Shown: positions 11,528-24,346, counted from the stretch's first letter. The stretch: 64,000 bases of DNA from Cinnamomum chago (GCA_038049695.1 CP142457.1:60074501-60138500), one strand, 5' to 3'. A program made the numbers and translations. Notes: generated by a model from the letters alone, not told the origin.

Positions 11528-13580
11528 AGAATATTGTAAGGCTCATCCTGAAAGGTAGTTTGCAGTTCCCAGTGTGGTAAATGCTAATGTAATATCTATG
11601 GCTGACCCGTGCATAGAAAAACCTCCCCGATAGAAGAATCCTACTCTTCAATTGATGGTAAAGAAAGAAATATGAAGGAGGGCCCAAATTAGTAACTGAA
11701 AGGCTGAACAATGGATGGCTAAGATGTCACATTAAGAGAGATGTTTCACAGATGGGTCTTCCCAATATTCATGTCTATACAACTTGGACAGCTTAATACT
11801 GGGTACTATGGCGTTTTGCCCCTTCACCTACTGAGATCAATGGTTGGGATGCTTATATTTCTTAACCAGCTCTGGACTTTCAACTCTCTCAAATTTATTG
11901 TTGAGCTATGGGAGTCACTTTATTGCATGAAAATGGGGATGGTCTTTCAGGAAATAAGTTCTTTTTTTAAACAGCATTTGTTATTATTTGAGTTTAAGAA
12001 GATCTGAAGTGTCGTTGCAAAAGTTTAACAAATTACTAATCTGAATTGCGAATTAGAATTTCAGCAAAGTTACAAATTCGAAAATCTTTTTTCCAAACTA
12101 CTCAATTTCAGCAATTGCAAGTTACTTTGGCTAAAACTCTATGCTCCAACTTCACTTTACTGCTAAAACTGAAATCACGTTATTGAGAAATTCAAATTAT
12201 GCAAGTTCAGAAATGGTGTTTGAAATCTAATGCATCTTATAGTTGATTAAGGGGCCATAACTGCAGCAAAATTCAACTTAGATCATGGTTGATTACCAGC
12301 CCCTTAATAGCTCTGTAGCATTCTCAGATGTGGGTGCTGTAAATTGGTCCCATCACATGCTCTATATTTGGGATTTGACGTGGCTGAAAGGACTCACAAT
12401 GATGGCACTTTGTTGGCCCTGTTAGGGCTGTAAAAGTACCTCAACTAAGGCCCATTGTTGATGTAAAAAGCTGCCTGATCATGGCCTTTGTAGGACCCCT
12501 TGTGTTACCAAACGCTTTTGACAATCAATGGTTAGTCGATGATCAATGGTTCCTATGAATGTAATTTTCCTTTGGCCTTCAAATCTATCCAACTTGTGTA
12601 AGCCCTACATTCTGGCCTGGCCTTAATCAACCGGGCTCTTGCGACAGGTTTTGGATATCGTTGTGTTTGAGTTGGCTCAACTAGAACTCAGGTTTAGCTT
12701 GGGTTGATACTGTTGCGGGTCCCTTGCTGGACCCAAAGGCCAGTACGAGGAGCCCATTCATACTTCGTAGAGGTACAGGTTCTACATTTTAGAAGGCTTC
12801 TCACCCAAATATTTAAGTTCAATCTCTGATCAATCACTTCCAAATGGTCCATGTTTGGTGACAGCTTGGCGCCTTCCTAGGCATGCTTGGTGCATTGGCA
12901 AACCCACCCCCTTTCTCTGTACGCATTTTCTGCACTAGTGGTAATCCGAAAATCCTACCATCTGTGCCACATAATGGTTCTACACAAACGCACCCTCAAG
13001 AGTCACCTTACTTGCATGGTGGGGCTAACACCATTTCATATAGGAGGCCTGCTATTTGAAGTGGATTGGTTTCTCTACAAGCAACATATGTTCTTCTTTG
13101 ACCGCATTTGTTAGGTGGAATCACAAGTTAACTAAAGACAAAATGCAAAGATATTCTTCTTTGAGTTATCCAGATGACACTCACAATATCACCTTCCATC
13201 ACTCAAATTGACTGTTAAAATATGACATGCCAGATTCTTTGTTTATCCACCTACTTTTTAAAATATATATAACTGCCATTTTACCCAAAGAAAAGAAGAA
13301 ATTTTTACGAAAACATTAATTTTAAATCTTAATTCAACGGTTTTATGAAGAAAAATCATAAAATGATAAAGAGAGTTGTTCGTACTTTTTTTTGTTGACA
13401 AAACTACCCAGTTGACGATATCATCATCAACCCAGTTGACAATATCGTCAACTTCCATTGCAAAAAACTGCTAAATATCTTTAGACAGGTATGTACTTAA
13501 AAAAGTACAAGTATCATTATATAAAGGAAACAATGGTGAAGAAGGGAGCAAAATAAATAGTCCTGATAACATTTGTGACA
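11528..13580. other. Intergenic after LOL2, nothing firm
   Basis: LOL2 3' UTR followed by ordinary intergenic DNA. Open frames such as 11741-12007 have no recognisable domain and no partner exons. A short repeated CCCAGTTGAC/ATATCGTC motif occurs at 13408-13455. Confidence 0.5.
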
Positions 13581-13858
13581 TTTCCAAGTTTTTCCAAGGA
13601 GCAAGGCTCTCCTAAGTTGAAGCTTGTCTTATCCTAAATTGGAATAGTTGCTGGTCCCACAAATCAAAGTTGATTATATCTGTTCTTTGCATGATGAAAT
13701 TGGAAAATCCAGTTCTAATTTGATTTATCTTGATTTTGGAGACGATCATCATGCAAAAAATAACAATAATCGACTTTGATTTGTACGACTAGTATTGTTT
13801 TATCTTAGGATAAGGTAAGCTTCAGTTTAGGAGAGCTGACCTATTTTCCAAGATTTTT
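13581..13858. mobile_element. Long-TIR hairpin MITE
   Basis: Long imperfect inverted arms pair across the element. Left arm: AAGGCTCTCCTAAGTTGAAG and CTTGTCTTATCCTAA. Right arm, reverse-complemented: CAGCTCTCCTAAACTGAAG and CTTACCTTATCCTAAG. Inner parts also pair (CACAAATCAAAGTTGATTAT with its reverse complement near 13770). Flanks carry TTTCCAAG at 13581-13588 and 13845-13852, a likely 8-9 bp target duplication that would fit a hAT or Mutator relative. It encodes nothing. Confidence 0.75.
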
Positions 13859-15440
13859 AAATAACTATTTTTCAAATTAATTTTGTGCGTGTTTATTGAA
13901 ATGGGTATACCCACCAAGTCAATCAACTCAAGAAGCCAATCTTGGACTCACACGAGTCCATACTTTGTCCCATGTCCTGCAAAATGTCAAAGAGCTCGCC
14001 TTGCAACCAACAACAACCAACAACTGCAACCATTGTTGCATCATCAGACATAACCGCAGTGCGTATTTTCCTAACGGCTAGGGTTGATTCAATAGGCAGG
14101 TATTGGCGTAGAAGGGAGGAGAAGTTATGGAGTTGCAATTGTATTCTACGCCAGGGGTGGAAGAGTAGCATCTTCTCCAAAGTATTGTCAGCATCAACCA
14201 TCCACGAGCATCAGCATTATTGATAGACATGACCATAGTGACTCAAATCCCAGGAAAGTGAATCCGCATCTATAGTACTACTATCTCATATCTTTCGCCC
14301 TGCCCTGCACCTTATGTCAATGACATCTCACCTTTCGATAATCCTTTGGTAAAGTTCATTTGACCGTGAATTCATATGCATTTAAAGTTGAGAAAAAGAA
14401 ATATGAAACATAACCATCCATTTTGAATGCCAAAAAGAAATATGTTATTTTCGAGCCATTTGGTGGAGTGTTTGCATCAAATTATCAAACAGAACAATAC
14501 CAAAAAGATGATTAACAGCAACTTCAAATTATCAAACAGAACAATGCCACCTGAGCCAAAATCAAATGTATGGATTCCAAAGATCGTGATATGAGCTCTT
14601 TCGTGATAGGGGCTCTTTTTACAAAATAAAAAAAATAGAAATCTGATCTTCCTTCCTCACTGGGTCGGCTGAGAGAGATGCAGACTTCTATGGCTCTGGT
14701 CTGTGAGTCCTCTTTGCTTCCCTTCAACAAAGGAATGGGCTCAGCTCCTCCATATCTTCTGTTCCTTGATCGAGATAGAGGGCAGGATGATGGAAGGAAA
14801 TAGGTTCGATTAGAAAAAAAATGAAAGGGGGGGAAGAGGAATAAACCCTAGCACTGCGCCTGCCCCATATCTTCGGCGAGAGATGAGTTTCGTCGTTCTG
14901 GAGGAGAGGAGAGGAGATGACAGCTTCCGGCAAGCGACAGGGCCCAGATTTGAAATCGTTGGATGTCGATCGGTTCGATGAGAAACTCAATCTCTTCTCT
15001 GTGATGGAGAGGAAGATGAAGAGATGGAGATGGAGCGGAGAGGCTGCAGCTGGAAAACCTTTCGCAGAGAGGAAACCGCTCCGATCGAATGGAATGATTG
15101 GATTTTTCAAGCCCACGAAAGGGGCTCTGCAAGACGAAAGGGGTTCTGGAATTTTCAAGCCAAAGAAAGTGGGAAATGACATGTTTGGGCGCCCAAATGG
15201 TTAAATATAAAACATCAGAGCAGTTGGATCCACTTTAATGATCCAACGACTCTTAAGAAAGTTCTCATACATAAGGTGAGAACGGTTCCCACCTGAACAA
15301 ATCCCTATATATATAAAGAGAAAATAAAAAGTTTCACGTAAGAGTCCCACAAGAATTTCATGAGGCCACTCAATGTGCTCACTAACGAAAAATCCTAGAA
15401 AAAAAAAAAAAAACAGCACTCTTAGAAATACCCATCTTTC
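13859..15440. other. Intergenic, no gene accepted
   Basis: The stretch 14640-15190 is richer in GC than its surroundings and is open on both strands, but neither strand gives a known domain or good splice partners. Around 15265-15300 there is a GTGAGAAC/GTTCCCACC motif similar to sequences at 52.5 kb, so short non-autonomous repeats are likely. Confidence 0.4.
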
Positions 15441-15444
15441 TTAA

Positions 15445-15955
15445 CAATCCAGAAATGTGAAGTGTTTCTTGGAAAGAGGAGGGATAAAAACTTGTATTCA
15501 AAGAAAGAGAATGTGGGCATTTGTGACTCAAACGAAGTTGAGGTGTTAGCTATTTTGGAGGGGCTTAGGTTGTTTGCAAAGAGATATATTGGTGTTCTTG
15601 TGGTGGAAAGTGATTCTTCAAATGCGATCATTTGGGTATCTAACCAAAAAGATTTTCCTTCGAAATTTTAATTTTATTTTAATGAAATCAGGAAGCTTTG
15701 GGCCACTCTAAATGTCTCTTTTCGTCATGAGGTTAGATTAGCCAACTTGATCACGGATGTACTAGCCAAGCAAGGAGTTAAGAGGTTGTCTCCATGGGTA
15801 GGTGTGATTATGTAATTGGGTTGAGGTTGGTATAATACTTTTGTACCTTCTCTTTAACTTTTCTATGTTATAATGTTTTTTCAGCTTTGTACTTGTTTTC
15901 TCTTTTTAATGAAGTTTTGTTACCGTTTCAAAAGGAAAAAAAGAAAAAAAAAGAA
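15445..15955 (+). pseudogene. LINE 3' fragment, RNase H-like domain, dead
   Basis: Translation shows an RNase H-fold reverse-transcriptase tail. VEVLAILEGLRLFAKR and LVVESDSSNAIIW match the A/E-rich helix and the V-E-S-D-S motif. After a stop at about 15669 the frame continues with RHEVRLANLITDVLAKQGV, the usual ending of this domain. An A-rich tail follows at 15931-15955. This fits a 5'-truncated non-LTR retrotransposon copy with at least one in-frame stop. Confidence 0.75.
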
Positions 15956-16289
15956 AGAGGGGTCCGGAAAACACTCAAGCGGCTGGGAGTGAAAGGGGGT
16001 AGAACTCCATGGCGGGAGTGGGGCCCAACTATTTAGAAAACCCAAACAACTAAAAATGAACTCCCTTTTACTCCATTTGAAGCTCATCCACTTGAGTGGG
16101 ATGTTCCCAAATTTTACTCCATTTAGATGTATCACTTGTGTTTAATTATCCGACCATCTATTCTGTAATTTTTGTTTCTAATTTAATGAATGATGATCAA
16201 GCAGGGCATGAATGAACATGCCTACCTTTGTGAAAAAAAATAAAATTATATAAATGTAATAATAAGATGAGTAGTATCTGATGGCCTCC

Positions 16290-16745
16290 AACTTACTAAA
16301 TACCTTTTGCTTTCCTTTTCTTTTTATCAAGACATGTTTCTTTCTCTTTGCTATGAGGAAAGCAAAAGAAAGAGGTCCTGGAGTTCGGGTTTGTCTGATG
16401 CTCAAGAAGTTGTCCAAGCTCTTAATGGCAATGAAGGGTGGTTCATCAGTTCTGTCATTTTGGATATCGAAAACATCACGTCCTTTTTTGATTCTATCAG
16501 TTTTGGTTTTATTTCTAGGTGAATGGAGCAGCCTACATGTTAGCTAACCTGAACTATTTGTTTTGGATTCTGACCTTTATTGAGGATGGAAAACTGGGGT
16601 GCTATTTTTTTTTTTTTTTGTTTTTGTTTTTTTATTTAATTTTTTTTTTTTTAGTTGGATGTATGTATCTGTCTATTTTCCCATTTTTAATAAAATGGCC
16701 AATTCTAACAAAAAAAAAAAAAAAGAAGAAAAAGAAGAAAAGAAA
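16290..16745 (+). pseudogene. Second LINE RNase H 3' fragment, dead
   Basis: Readable pieces are SDAQEVVQALNGNEGWFISS, DIENITSFF and, after a stop, VNGAAYMLANLNY, again the end of an RNase H (RVT_3-like) domain. A TAATAAAATGGCC segment and A-run at 16688-16724 look like the retroposon tail. It lies only about 350 bp from the previous fragment in the same orientation and is diverged from it, so two insertions are likelier than one duplication. Confidence 0.6.
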
Positions 16746-16849
16746 TGTTTCTTTCTTGCACCTGAAATTCTACCATGGTTTTTGGCTTGGATGGGCTATT
16801 AGTCAGGAGAGATACTTTAAACTTGAAGACCTATGGATTAATCCTTAGA

Positions 16850-18488
16850 CTTGTATGAAACTACACTGCAACACCACTCAGCTTATCCAAATAATTAAAT
16901 AAAAAACCACTCAACGATGAGTGTGTTGGAGCATTGGAAGTTCTATGCATCCACACCATTGAAAGTTCATTGGTTTTTACCAGCTAAGGTGGTTTGACCC
17001 ATTAGAGACCCGATTGAACCCGGCACACAAGGGAGACGATTATATATATATATAGTTTACATCATGAGTGATTATTAACTAATCTTGTTTAATTAACAGA
17101 ATTCAGTTGGAACAGAACTCCCATGCAAATGTCATGACTCCTGACAGAGTTGCAACAGTATATTCTAATATTCTAAAAGTTTACACAGCTGAAACTAACG
17201 AGACTCAGTAGCTGAGTTCATTTTAGACTTGTGGCTTTGTATCTCCTTGACTATTAAGATGCACTTATTTTCTGCAGAAAATGTCACAAATCAAATCCCT
17301 CTTCCCCTCTCTCTCACTTTCAAATCCTCAAAATCATAAGATTCTGTTAAATTAAAAGTCTTTCACTAAAGTTTTGCACCAAACACCACAAAATTCTTGT
17401 TCTCTTTCCTGCACAGATGTGCCCTGTGAGCTCCCATTCAAGTGTCTAGTTGGCAGTTTGTTCATCTTCAAAGATTTGTATTTCATTCGGTTAGGTCGAT
17501 ATAAATTTTGCCTGTAAATAGGCAATTAAGCCCCATCTCTTTATAACTAAAAGTCTTACCTGTTAACCCTCTCAATCACAAAATACCAAACGAGTTTTAA
17601 AGACATCTGCAAATGGGCCTAAAATGTAGCAACAATGTGTAATGGGGCCCCAGTTGTTGGATGTAAGTTGTTTCCCCACATGGCATGCTGCCGGAATAAG
17701 TCTCAAATAAATGCCATCCCCATAACTTACTCATCAAATAAATACCATTTGATTGAAATGCCTTAGAAGGAAAAATTGGATGGCAAAAGTAAAATGCTAG
17801 CCATCCACTTCATTTATAAGAAAAGCATTCCATTGAAGGGTCACCATCGTCCTACCTCATGAGATTTTCATAGTATAACCTATCCACTAGCATAAAATCC
17901 TGTGCTAATCATGGGTATGTATGAAGTGGTAGGATTCTATATATGTTAGAAATAGAGAAGATGAGACTCTATAAGTGAGAGTGATTATATTAGTAGAAAA
18001 TGAAAGAAGAGTTTGTTAATAGTTATAAAAAATGAAAGTAACTTCTAAGTGGAATTGGATCCAAAACCTTCTAGCTTATTATAATCGCATGTCCCAAAAG
18101 ATGAAGGGTTTGGATCTCGTACATGGCCGGCCCACAATCCCTGCTGAGTAATTGACAGATACCTACCCCCACGTCTCATCCAATGAAAACACACCTGCAA
18201 ATTCAAAAAGAGGAAATTGGAGTGTTGCGGAAAAAGAAGGCCATAAAGAGGGACTTTATGTTTCCAAGGCAAACTGAAGAATTAGACATCCAATGCAAAT
18301 GGTTACTGACAGTTGGGATTTCTCAACAACATTAGAAAAATGCAGTAATACAAGTGCACCACCCTATCTGCTCCCCACCCTTACACAACTCTGAAAACTA
18401 CCCACTAACAGATCCTTTTTTTAAATTCAAGCACCATCCTCTATCTCTCTTAATCTCCTTCCCTTCACTCTACCAAACACACTTGTTC
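16850..18488. other. Upstream region of the CASP-like gene
   Basis: AT-rich with a TA run at 17041-17053. No gene or mobile element was recognised. The final 130 bp before the ATG at 18489 is pyrimidine-rich (CTATCTCTCTTAATCTCC), as expected of a plant 5' leader. Confidence 0.5.
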
Positions 18489-19399
18489 ATGGAGAAGAAC
18501 AAGAGAGCATGCACTCTTCTCTTGAGACTCCTAGCCTTGGGTGCAACCATCTCTGCAACCGTAGTCATGCTCACTAGTCACCAAAGTTCCACTTTCTTGA
18601 ACATTTCTGTGGATGCAAAATATCAATATACACCAGCATTCAAGTAAGTTACCTCATCATCACCATCATCATTCTATCAACATTCTCATTTCTTCTTGCT
18701 AAATGGGAGGATGGGTGCAGGTTTTTTGTGGTTGCAAACGTGATAGGAGGTGTATACAGCCTTCTAGTCCTCTTTCTTCCTCAAAAAAGCATGCTATGGC
18801 GCCTGGTTGTGGCCTTGGATGTGGTAATTGAAAACTGTTTGAAAAGTATTTATGTTTCTTTACTAACCCCTCGAGGTTTTGATATATAGGATTAGTTTGG
18901 GTAGGAAACTCAATATGACATCAGACTATCAGAGCCAATCAGTTGTGTGTTTGAATCCTAGGAGGGACGACTCAGCACTGAAATGTGGGCTGATCAGATT
19001 CCACAAGGGGGAGTGTTCAAAAGTAATTCTGATGTAGTCTCTACTAATGCCTTTGAGGTTTTGGTAGAACTGGTTAGCGTAGGAAATTTAATACGAACCC
19101 ACCAATGTTTATTGCATTTGAGATTTGCTGCTAGTCTTTGTGAGAATCTGATGAATGGATGTTGTGGGTGTCAGGTTGTTACCATGCTGCTTACAGCCGC
19201 AGTCTCCGCGGCCGCTGCGATCGGCTATGTGGGTAAGAAAGGGAACTCTCATACAGGTTGGTTGCCTGTGTGCAACCAGTTTCCCAAGTTCTGCAACCAT
19301 GTGACAGGAGCCTTGATCCTTGGCTTTTGTGGTGCATTGGTGTATATGTTCATCCTTCTCAGCGCCATCCACATGGTTGTCAATCCTCTTCTTCTATAG
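18489..19399 (+). CDS. CASPL1: CASP-like membrane protein (CASPL1 type)
   Basis: Four-helix plasma-membrane protein of the Casparian-strip domain protein family (UPF0497/MARVEL-like), whose members form membrane scaffolds. Exons: 18489-18643, 18721-18823, 19175-19399, giving 160 residues, normal for a CASPL. TM1 (about residues 10-28) carries the conserved Arg13 (LLLRLLALGATISATVVM). TM2 is FFVVANVIGGVYSLLVLFL (53-71). TM3 carries the conserved Asp85 (WRLVVALDVVVTMLLTA). TM4 is near the C-terminus (LILGFCGALVYMFILL). A short extracellular loop holds two Cys residues (CNQFPKFCNH). Splice phases agree (2, 0). Subfamily 1 is inferred from the short N-terminus; the exact clade is uncertain. Confidence 0.9.
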
Positions 19400-19978
19400 A
19401 TGTCATGTTAATCAGCCTTCATTGCTGGGGACGAGTCTGTTTCTACTCTATTATGGTTTTCCATTAGCTACATAAACATTATGTTATGATTCTAGTTAGT
19501 TTGATGATGGATGAATTTTTTTTTTTTTTGTTGTGGTTGTTGTTGTTGTTGGGGGTTATTTGGGTGTTAGGCAATGAGTGTAAATGGGTGGAATTACGTT
19601 TTTAGAGTGTATTTGACTATTTGGAAATGAAGTAAAATATTTGTCACATCTGGGTATGTTGGTTTTAGGAAAGGAGAGGTTACTGAAATAGGCTGATCTG
19701 AACTTTGTTTTCTTTGTATTACTGTTTGGTGTATTGCGTGGCAGAGTGGGGTCTTGTTCCTTGTATTTCAATGGATCCAAACAGAGGACTAATTAAATTC
19801 TCCATTTACTCTCCCTCTCCCTCTCCCTCTCCCTCCACTGTCAGTCCTCTTAAATTCTTCATTAAATGGATCAGGCTAGTGCAGTAGGGCTGAGCTCCTG
19901 CCTCATAAAATTGCTACAGGGTGTACTTCGTCTGCAATTTCTGCCACAAATCAGGCCCCTGCAATTTAAAAACAATAA
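19400..19978. other. Spacer between CASPL gene and the MULE
   Basis: 3' flank of the CASP-like gene with a T-run at 19517-19530, a GTT microsatellite at about 19530-19552, and a CTCCCT repeat at 19810-19833. No gene seen. Confidence 0.5.
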
Positions 19979-20160
19979 GTCTATATGGACAAACTCACTG
20001 GCCCGATTTTGGGCCAGATTCGACGTGGAGGTCCATCTGGCGCTGACCTCAGCAGGAGTTTTTCACCTTATCAAATGGGCGCCAGAATGAAAACAGAAAA
20101 GAGAGGGAAATGGTCTGAGAGGGAGAAACAAAGAAACCTGCAGAGCTCTACGAAAGCTGG
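19979..20160 (+). repeat. Left terminal inverted repeat of the MULE
   Basis: Pairs with 31465-31654. The conserved first 80 bases are followed by a gapped but clear match. Beyond it the left arm runs into a CT microsatellite (20169-20205), a GC dinucleotide run, and a duplicated unit with CAGCGCCTCCCTGCTAAAAT at about 20323 and 20371. Open frames across this arm (19985-20578) are repeat-derived, not genes. Confidence 0.85.
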
Positions 20161-20165
20161 ACTCA

Positions 20166-20218
<53 letters not shown>

Positions 20219-20579
20219 CCCTCTCTTCCGATCAGCAGCTCTCTCTCTGTCTCTCGCTCAACCCTCACTTCCGATCATCAGCTCTCTCTCTGTCTCTCTC
20301 GCGCGACCCTGTCCATCCCATCGCAGCGCCTCCCTGCTAAAATCTCAGCAGGGTCATCTTCCATCCCATTGCAGCGCCTCCCTGCTAAAATCACAGCATC
20401 TCTCTCGCCTCAGGTTTGGTATTTTTTCGAATCCCTCTCTGTTTTTGTTTCCACTTATGGTAAAGAGATTTCCAGCATCTACTATTCTCATCCATTTTTC
20501 ACAATGGAAATGGAAGTTTTACTTTACTTTACTTGTTTCAGGTTTTCTCCTTCTCTTTCATTTCTGGGGAGATTATAGG

Positions 20580-21823
20580 GTTTTTTTTGGGGGGAACCAT
20601 AGATTATTGAACCTGTGCAGGATTAAAATTAGAAACCAGGGTTTTTGTCTTTTGTGTATGCCAGATGTTTGATTGATGGCGTGTTTGGGACCTACCATGA
20701 ATTTGTAGGTGGAATGAAACCCACCTCGTTCTTTATCCAGGGAAGTATCATGAGCAGGGACCAGATTAGATGGGAAACCATTCACCTTTCCCAGCCACAA
20801 CTTTGTATGTGGTAAAGGATTGTTTTGTTTGCCTTTTTGGTATTGGATTCCTAGGAATTCATTGTAAAGGAGGTTTATGGAAGGGGAATCTAGAAAGTGC
20901 ACTGGCAACGTTGAACTACTTGTTAGACTAGTTGTTAGTCTATGGAGGTTGAACTACTTGTTAGACTAGTTGGCGAAATGAGTCTACGTTGGTTTTGGGT
21001 AGTTGTTTTTGTTTTAGTCTAAATCTGTTGCTACCTTGTAGGAATGAATGGGGTTAGAATTGTTGCTTCTTTTTTTTTTTTTTTTTTTTTTGAGTTAGTG
21101 GAAGTACTGGTCAGTTGTAAGCCACCACCTATTTAGAGATGCATGCATTGCTTCCAATAAAAGATACGAGAAAACTTGATCCAAAACGTGCTGGGTTTCC
21201 CTCTATACCCATTTGTCCTTTGTTTTCCCACTTTAAGATGATAGCCCTGTTCTCCAATTTCCATCATAATAGTCCAACAAGGTAAGAAGGGAAAGGCTGC
21301 AGCTCCATAATTCATTTTCAACACCACAATCCTAACAGGTCCATAAAAAATCAAATACGTTAAGAGAAGTACAGCAGAGTAGATGGAATGAAATGCAGGT
21401 ATCATTGTCTTCTTCCAGCAGGAAAGATCCCTTAAAACATTCAGCACCCTCTTTCATTTTGGTGGACTACACCTTTGGATGGTCTCTTGTGTCTTCAGGT
21501 CCATAGGGAGGGTGCATGTGGCATGCAACTCATGTCGTATTGGAGAGACATCTCTACTCTATAGTCTGTTCCTCCGGAAGAAGCATGTCTTGAGGTGGGA
21601 ATTGGGATCCGCCTCTGAGTGCCTGATCTTTCATCTGGGACCACTAATGACAAATATATGAATTAGGAACAGAAAGTTCGAAGCAGGAATGGATGTGTCA
21701 TGCTCTTGGAAGTAAGTAGTTATCCTTTTATTCCTTTTTAATTATGGTTTTTATAATTGTTACAATACCATAGAACTTGTGACTTTTACATCTTCACTTA
21801 CATTCTTATACCCTTTCTTACAG
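20580..21823. other. MULE 5' interior before first firm Ulp1 exon
   Basis: Contains a T-run at 21069-21091 and no confident exon. A short candidate exon (about 21667-21712, ending in CTTGGAA|GTAAGT) would join in frame to the exon at 21824, so the true Ulp1 start probably lies here or further left. Confidence 0.4.
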
Positions 21824-24073
21824 CCTTGGTTTTATGAACATGTTAACCGATTTGAGCCTATTCACCTCAATTCTTATCCACGTTATATGCGATGGGCTAA
21901 GAGTTCGAAATACATGCAAACCAAGTCTTTTAAAGCTATATTGGACAATCTTAGCTATGCAGAGGTATGTATACCTTCACTTTTCTCTATGATTTACTTC
22001 TTGTAGTAATTTATGATATTGACTACAATAAATGAAACAAATACTCTATTTTTTAGGTCATTGAGGAAATCACTCCAACTAAAGAAGAAATGACCTTGTT
22101 ATCTCCCCCAAAAGTCTCTCAGGTATTTTTAACTTATTTTTATTCTTTAATTTAAAGTACTTGGTCATGGTTGCATAGTTGCATCCTTCTTGTCACTTAT
22201 ACTTGTTTTAATTATGGGTTACAGGAGACAACGGCGATGGCTGATTTCATAGTCAGGAGAATGGAGGAACGCATGCCGGATATCATTGTAACTTTAGCCA
22301 TATTTGTTTAAAAGTGGAAAATGCTATTCAAAATCTTTAATATTAACTTCATGTTTTAAATCTATTTTTCACTAACTATATGAAAGTTACATAGGGTGAT
22401 CGCGAGAACTATATAACGAAGATTAAGGATTTGGAGCTAAGGATCACCATATTGGAGGAAGAGAATGAACGATTAAGGAGTGAAAATATGGAGTTGCGAA
22501 ATAGAGGGATCTCGGTGCCTCACTCGCCCGTGGATATTGTGGATGCCTCACTCCATCGTATGGATCATCCTTCTTCTCCAATTCCGTCAATGTCTGGTTG
22601 TGTTGATACTTCAAGAGCCGCCGAGAATATTTCAAAGAAAAATGGGGGTAGAGTTCGGAAGCCATCGCAGATGTTACGGACCCCATATGATGCATGCACA
22701 AAAGCAACTTTGCAAAGAACGAAGAATAAAAAAACTTGCCACAAGAGAGAGAGATTGATTGCGGATGAAATCCACTCAAAGATTGACATTTCGAAAGAAG
22801 AGGAGGATGCAATTGCATGTTTTGAAGCCAAAGTTGGAAAAGAGTATGAACCATTATAAACCTAATCACTTTATACCATAGTACTCACACTAGAAACTCA
22901 CTATTTATATTTATTAATTACTAAATAATAATTTCGCTTTCTTTAGTGCTGAGGAGGTGGGCATGCTAAACATTTGGCGTTCAGAAATCAAGAATTTATT
23001 GGATGAAGTAGGTTGGATATCCGATAAGGTTGGTAGTTAATTTCACATCTTATTATAAGCATTCAATCATGTATACAATTTGAAACCTTGACAACTAACA
23101 CTGAACATGCTATCTTCACTTCTAGATTATTGATTCCTATGCTAAGTTGATGAGTGGGAGAAAGCCAACAGGGAAGATGTCTTCATTGAAATGTTACTTC
23201 TTCACTTCGTGGTTTAATGTAAGTATTCTTCCTAATATTTGTAGTGTTTTTTAATTTTTGAATATTAGTGCTAACATGTAGCTTACTAACTCCCAGACGG
23301 CATTACATTCCAACAATGAAGAGTCAATTAAAAAGCATTTAAATGCGAAGAATTTGAAGTCCATCTTAACCTCGTGGGACAGAATATTTATCCCAATGAA
23401 TTGGGCTTCAAAACACTGGCTTCTCCTTGTACTTGATTCAAACAAGAAGTTGTTTTGTATATACAACTCTTTGAAGTCTTGTGGTGACGTTACATACGTG
23501 AATGAAACGGTGAGTACCCATAATAAGGTATATGCTCCTGTGAAATGTTCAAAATAAACAATGTACTTGTATATAAAACTTAACTGTTATATGGAGATTA
23601 TGCAGGTATCTTTCTTAAAAGAACAATTTGTACAAAGGAAGATTCGTAATTGGGAAAAGGCTGATATTCATTTCGTTGATGATTGCCCTCAACAAGACAA
23701 TGGGTATGTCTCTCTATTAGAGGCTCGTATGAGAAATACAATATCTATTCTAATTGGTATAACAATTAATCTTATATACCCCTTTTTTAACAGTTATGAT
23801 TGTGGCGTCTTCGTGATGAAATTTATGGACTGTCTATCGCGTGGTGATACATTTGATTTCCAGCCGGTAAATACTGTGATTTTTTATAAGCAAATTTACG
23901 TATACAACTCCTTCTCCTTGTTCTAATTTTTTTGTCTGTTTCTTTCATTCCTTCTTTTTTTCTTTCTTTTTTCTTTGTTCTTGGAATAGGATGAAATCAA
24001 GTATTATAGGAGAAAAATAGCAGCACATTTATTGCTTGGTCGAATACCGAATGACAAACATGAAGACTCATAG
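21824..24073 (+). CDS. Ulp1-type (C48) cysteine protease of the MULE, start unresolved
   Basis: SUMO-protease-fold peptidase, related to Ulp1/SENP and commonly carried by plant MULEs. Exons read: 21824-21964, 22057-22122, 22225-22287, 22395-22843, 22947-23028, 23126-23218, 23297-23509, 23606-23703, 23794-23866, 23990-24073; all GT-AG with agreeing phases. The N-terminal part includes a coiled coil (KIKDLELRITILEEENERL, from about 22420). The peptidase spans the last five exons. Catalytic His is in WASKHWLLLVLD, the Gln in DCPQQDNG, and Cys in GYDCGVFVMKF. The usual triad Asp, 17 residues after the His, reads Asn (IYNSLK). The stop TAG at 24071 may be premature, because the frame stays open after it (ADLAEFLMER). 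Activity is uncertain. Confidence 0.85.
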
Positions 24074-24346
24074 GCTGACCTGGCAGAGTTTCTTATGGAA
24101 CGGGTAAAAACAAAAGTGCACGTCTTATTAATATTTCTTCTTTATGGTGTTGGTGATCAAATTAATAATCTCTTACATTTTTATTGTCCGGTGATTTTTT
24201 TTTTTTTGTTTTCTAACATTGATCTCATATTTATTGCAGGTGGTGTACAAAATTTCTTGTATAGAAATATGTGTTCATGTGAGGGAGTTCAAGAGATTCT
24301 GAAACGATGATGTCCTTATTTTGGGATTTCAGAACTTCTTGTGTAG

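Noticed and set aside
14724-15204. Overlapping open frames of 152 aa (-) and 95 aa (+)
   Set aside because: The stretch is open on both strands because it is GC-rich and low in stops. Neither product has a known domain, a signal, or supporting splice sites.
19985-20578. 197-aa frame rich in Ser/Leu
   Set aside because: It is the left terminal repeat of the MULE read through a CT microsatellite. The same sequence in inverted form makes the 180-aa frame at 31193-31735.
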